Source of the DNA: Achromobacter sp.
Lineage (GTDB): Bacteria > Pseudomonadota > Gammaproteobacteria > Burkholderiales > Burkholderiaceae_B
Direction: 5' to 3'
Assembly: GCA_003454835.1 (NCBI GenBank)
Contig: DMTA01000572.1
Location: forward strand, 1,039-9,333
DNA: 8,295 nt
Shown here piece by piece: positions 6,566 through 8,295 of the stretch (position 1 is the stretch's first letter; each line of letters opens with the position of its first letter). The position numbers and the translations under genes were made by a program. Below the pieces are notes generated by a model. The model had not been told where the DNA came from. It did not search any database and worked only from the letters and a program-made list of their open reading frames with translations.

Positions 6566-7386
6566 ACGCCCACGTCTCCCCCTTGAACCCCGCGGGCCAG
6601 CCCCGCGTCTGGCAACGCTACAGCATGGGCCAGCGCCTGCTGCGCTTCGCGCTGTATCTGCTGCTGGTGGCGGCGGTCGTGCAAGCGATCCGCGGCGTGG
6701 AGGTCATCCCCGAGTTCCTGTACGACGCGCCGGAACAGATGGCCGACCTCTTTCGCCGGATGTGGCCGATCGATTGGGCCTACTACCCGGGCGGCGTGCA
6801 TGATGCGCTGATCGAAACGCTGCACATCGCCACCTTGGGCACCATTCTTTCGGTGTTCATGGCGGTGCCGGTGGGTCTGCTGGCGGCCAACAATCTCACG
6901 CCCAGCAAGACCATCAACATGCTGGCCCGGCTGATCCTGGTGTCCAGCCGCTCGGTCAACTCGCTGGTGTGGGCGCTGCTGTTCATCGCCATCTTCGGAC
7001 CCGGCGCACTGGCCGGCACGCTGGCCATCGCCTTCCGCTCGATCGGCTTTGTCGGCAAGCTGGTCGGCGAAGCCATCGAGGAAGCGCAGCGCGGCCCCAT
7101 CGAAGCCGTCACGGCTACCGGCGCCAGCAAGGCTTCGGTGATCTGGTATGCCTATTGGCCGCAGATCCGCCCGGCGTTCTGGTCCATCGTGCTGCTGCGC
7201 TGGGACATCAACGTGCGCGAATCGGCAGTGCTCGGGCTGGTCGGGGCCGGCGGTATCGGCATGGCGCTGGACACCGCGCTGAACCTGTTCCAGTGGGACC
7301 GGGTCGCGCTCGTGCTGGCCGCCATCTTTGTGGTCGTCGTGCTGGCCGAAATCATCATCACCCAGGCGCGCAAACGCATCCTGTAG
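6562..7386 (+). CDS. phnE: Phosphonate-type ABC transporter permease PhnE (second copy)
   Basis: Second inner-membrane permease of the importer, 274 residues. Hydrophobic segments lie at about 27-43, 84-110, 121-146, 148-166 and 246-268. The EAA loop reads GEAIEEAQRGPIEAVTATGA (169-188) then WYAYWPQIRP, with the motif SIGFVGKLVGEAIEE closely echoing [15 protein letters not shown] in the first copy. GLVGAGGIGMAL (225-236) is the conserved segment after it. The ATG overlaps the previous stop codon (ATGA) and has a strong GGAGGT site (6550-6555) at a 6-nt spacer. Tandem distinct PhnE proteins are known in phosphonate and phosphite transporters, where they are often named phnE1 and phnE2. It is the last gene before the terminator. 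Confidence 0.93.
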   Translation: MNAHVSPLNPAGQPRVWQRYSMGQRLLRFALYLLLVAAVVQAIRGVEVIPEFLYDAPEQMADLFRRMWPIDWAYYPGGVHDALIETLHIATLGTILSVFMAVPVGLLAANNLTPSKTINMLARLILVSSRSVNSLVWALLFIAIFGPGALAGTLAIAFRSIGFVGKLVGEAIEEAQRGPIEAVTATGASKASVIWYAYWPQIRPAFWSIVLLRWDINVRESAVLGLVGAGGIGMALDTALNLFQWDRVALVLAAIFVVVVLAEIIITQARKRIL

Positions 7387-7436
7387 CGCCGCCGCACCGC
7401 TTTACGCTTGTCGGTTTCCCCTGACCAGCGCTCCTT

Positions 7437-7466
7437 CGCCGCCCCAACTGGGGCGGCGTTTTCTTT
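7437..7466 (+). terminator. Rho-independent terminator of the phnDCEE operon
   Basis: A perfect 9-bp stem, CGCCGCCCC (7437-7445) pairing with GGGGCGGCG (7450-7458) around the AACT loop, is followed directly by TTTTCTTT (7459-7466). It lies 50 nt after the stop codon of the last permease gene and closes the transporter operon on the plus strand. Confidence 0.93.
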
Positions 7467-7468
7467 GG

Positions 7469-7514
7469 GCGAACGGATTCCGGTGTCCGACACCGCACTT
7501 TCCTTTCCGTTCGC
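7469..7514. repeat. Nested inverted repeat / structured element after the terminator
   Basis: An outer perfect 9-bp inverted repeat, GCGAACGGA (7469-7477) with TCCGTTCGC (7506-7514), encloses an inner perfect one, CGGTGTC (7481-7487) with GACACCG (7489-7495) around a single C. In RNA this would fold as a 9-bp stem, an asymmetric internal loop and a CGGTG/CACCG hairpin with a 5-nt loop. No T-run follows on the plus strand, so it is not a second plus-strand terminator of standard form. It may be a structured RNA, a double-stranded protein-binding site or a remnant repeat unit. Confidence 0.6.
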
Positions 7515-7599
7515 AGGCAACGCAAAAGCGCTTCGCCGCCCTTGATGGGCTGCCTTGTTTTTGCGGCGCGATCGCGTCTATTCTCCATGTGAACAAAAT

Positions 7600-7611
7600 A
7601 TGACCGGTCAT
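7600..7611. promoter_or_regulatory. 12-bp perfect palindrome ATGACCGGTCAT, candidate operator
   Basis: The palindrome sits in a local A-rich stretch (GAACAAAAT before it, CAAAACG after it), 58 nt upstream of the CYTH start codon. The form resembles dimeric repressor sites such as those of TetR-type proteins, but no regulator gene is adjacent on this side. The palindrome is directly visible; its function is inferred. Confidence 0.35.
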
Positions 7612-7669
7612 CAAAACGCACCCCCGCCTTGATTAACATCTTGCCTTTTGCCGTTGGACACCCGCTGCC

Positions 7670-8295
7670 ATGTCGGAACAGGAATTGAAACTGCACGTGC
7701 CCACGGCTTCGCGCCAGGCCGTGCTGCGTGAAGTCAAGCAACGCGAGGCGACACGCATCCGCTTGCATGCCATGTATTTCGACACGCCGGAACGCGAGCT
7801 TGCGCGGGCGCGCATCGCCATCCGGTTGCGGCAGGAAGGGCCCGATTGGGTCCAGACGCTGAAGATGCCCGGCGCCGATGCGATCTCGCGCATCGAGATG
7901 AACCACCCGCGGCCGGGTCCCGTGCTCGATCTTTCGGTTTATGCCGGCACCGAAGTCGAGGGCCCGCTGTCTGCCATCAAGGGCGAACTTGGCCTGCGCT
8001 ACGAAACCGACGTGCAGCGCCTCTTGCGCAAGATCCGCACGCGCTTCGGCACGGTAGAGCTTGCCTACGACACCGGCATCCTGCGCGCCGGCGCGCTGGA
8101 ACTGCCCATCTCCGAACTGGAATTCGAACTGGTGTCGGGCCGTCCCGCCGCCATCTTCGCCGCGGCGCGCGGCTGGCAACAGCGCCATGCGTTGATCCTG
8201 GATCCGCGCAGCAAGTCCGAACGCGGCGACGCGCTGGCCCAATTGGCGCATCGACTGGCCGAGGTCGACGCCGCTGCCGGCGATGACCACGAAGC
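7670..8295 (+). CDS. CYTH-domain protein, probable inorganic triphosphatase (5' part, cut by the window edge)
   Basis: The frame is open from ATG at 7670 to the edge, giving 208 residues. The CYTH (triphosphate tunnel metalloenzyme) signature is clear: ExExK at the N-terminus (E3, E5, K7 in SEQELKLHV), AMYFDTPERELARARIAIRLR (34-54, with R52 and R54), TLK with K65, SRIEMN with E76, KIRTRF (121-126), VELAYDTG (129-136), and the acidic strand ISELEFELVSG (147-157). Enzymes of this group hydrolyse inorganic triphosphate or other triphosphates with a divalent metal. In many Proteobacteria the CYTH domain is followed by a CHAD domain (YgiF type). The region after about residue 180 could be the linker to one, but the rest is outside the window. 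There is only a weak GGA ribosome-binding site. The gene is separated from the phn operon by a terminator. Confidence 0.88.
   Translation, partial: MSEQELKLHVPTASRQAVLREVKQREATRIRLHAMYFDTPERELARARIAIRLRQEGPDWVQTLKMPGADAISRIEMNHPRPGPVLDLSVYAGTEVEGPLSAIKGELGLRYETDVQRLLRKIRTRFGTVELAYDTGILRAGALELPISELEFELVSGRPAAIFAAARGWQQRHALILDPRSKSERGDALAQLAHRLAEVDAAAGDDHE

Larger units (their letters stand above)
7387..7669. other. Palindrome-rich intergenic region between the phn operon and the CYTH gene
   Basis: This 283-nt stretch has no convincing gene on either strand. It contains the operon terminator, the nested hairpin at 7469-7514, and three further perfect palindromes: AAGCGCTT (7526-7533), CGCGATCGCG (7567-7576) and ATGACCGGTCAT (7600-7611). 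A possible weak promoter for the downstream gene is TTGTTT (7555-7560) with TATTCT (7579-7584), spacer 18. That pair matches consensus poorly and is offered only as a candidate. Confidence 0.5.

Noticed and set aside
7358..8290. 310-codon minus-strand open frame across the terminator and the CYTH gene
   Set aside because: It runs through the intrinsic terminator and opposite a clear CYTH coding sequence; the composition is shadow-like.

Overview
The window is GC-rich bacterial DNA with dense gene packing, short intergenic gaps and several non-ATG starts. The riboflavin cluster order (ribBA-type gene, ribH, nusB), the hybrid RibBX protein, the acidic RibH tail and the style of the transporter proteins point to a betaproteobacterium, most likely Alcaligenaceae (Achromobacter/Bordetella type). 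That placement comes from recognising protein families, not from a database search. I see no tRNA, rRNA, CRISPR, insertion sequence or phage gene.

Layout. (1) Minus strand, 1-1962: a riboflavin/transcription operon read right to left: ribBX (787-1962), ribH (246-776) and the 5' part of nusB (1-277, running off the left edge). The gaps are 10 nt and then a 32-nt overlap. RibB supplies the four-carbon unit and RibH condenses it with the pyrimidine to give lumazine; NusB is an antitermination factor for rRNA operons. (2) A 149-nt divergent spacer, 1963-2111, with no riboswitch that I can recognise. (3) Plus strand, 2112-3758: a HAD-IIB phosphatase-like gene followed after 12 nt by an IclR-family regulator with a GTG start. 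(4) A 147-nt A-rich regulatory spacer, 3759-3905, with phased A-tracts, repeated CGAACA motifs and a TTGAAT inverted repeat. (5) Plus strand, 3906-7386: a complete phosphonate/phosphite/phosphate-type ABC importer, phnD-phnC-phnE-phnE2, with gaps or overlaps of +6, -13 (or -4) and -4 nt, closed by a strong intrinsic terminator at 7437-7466. (6) A palindrome-rich 283-nt spacer, 7387-7669. (7) The 5' part of a CYTH-domain triphosphatase-like gene, 7670 to the right edge.

How the parts work together. PhnD captures a phosphorus oxyanion in the periplasm, two different PhnE permeases probably form a heteromeric channel, and PhnC powers import. The IclR-family protein just upstream is the natural candidate local regulator, replacing the GntR-type PhnF seen in classical C-P lyase operons. 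No C-P lyase, phosphonatase or phosphite dehydrogenase gene lies in the window, so the real substrate and its fate are open. The most useful leads are the orphan importer with its IclR regulator and operator-like DNA, the catalytically degenerate RibA half of RibBX, the TTG start of nusB buried in the acidic-tail codons of ribH, and a nested hairpin just after the terminator.
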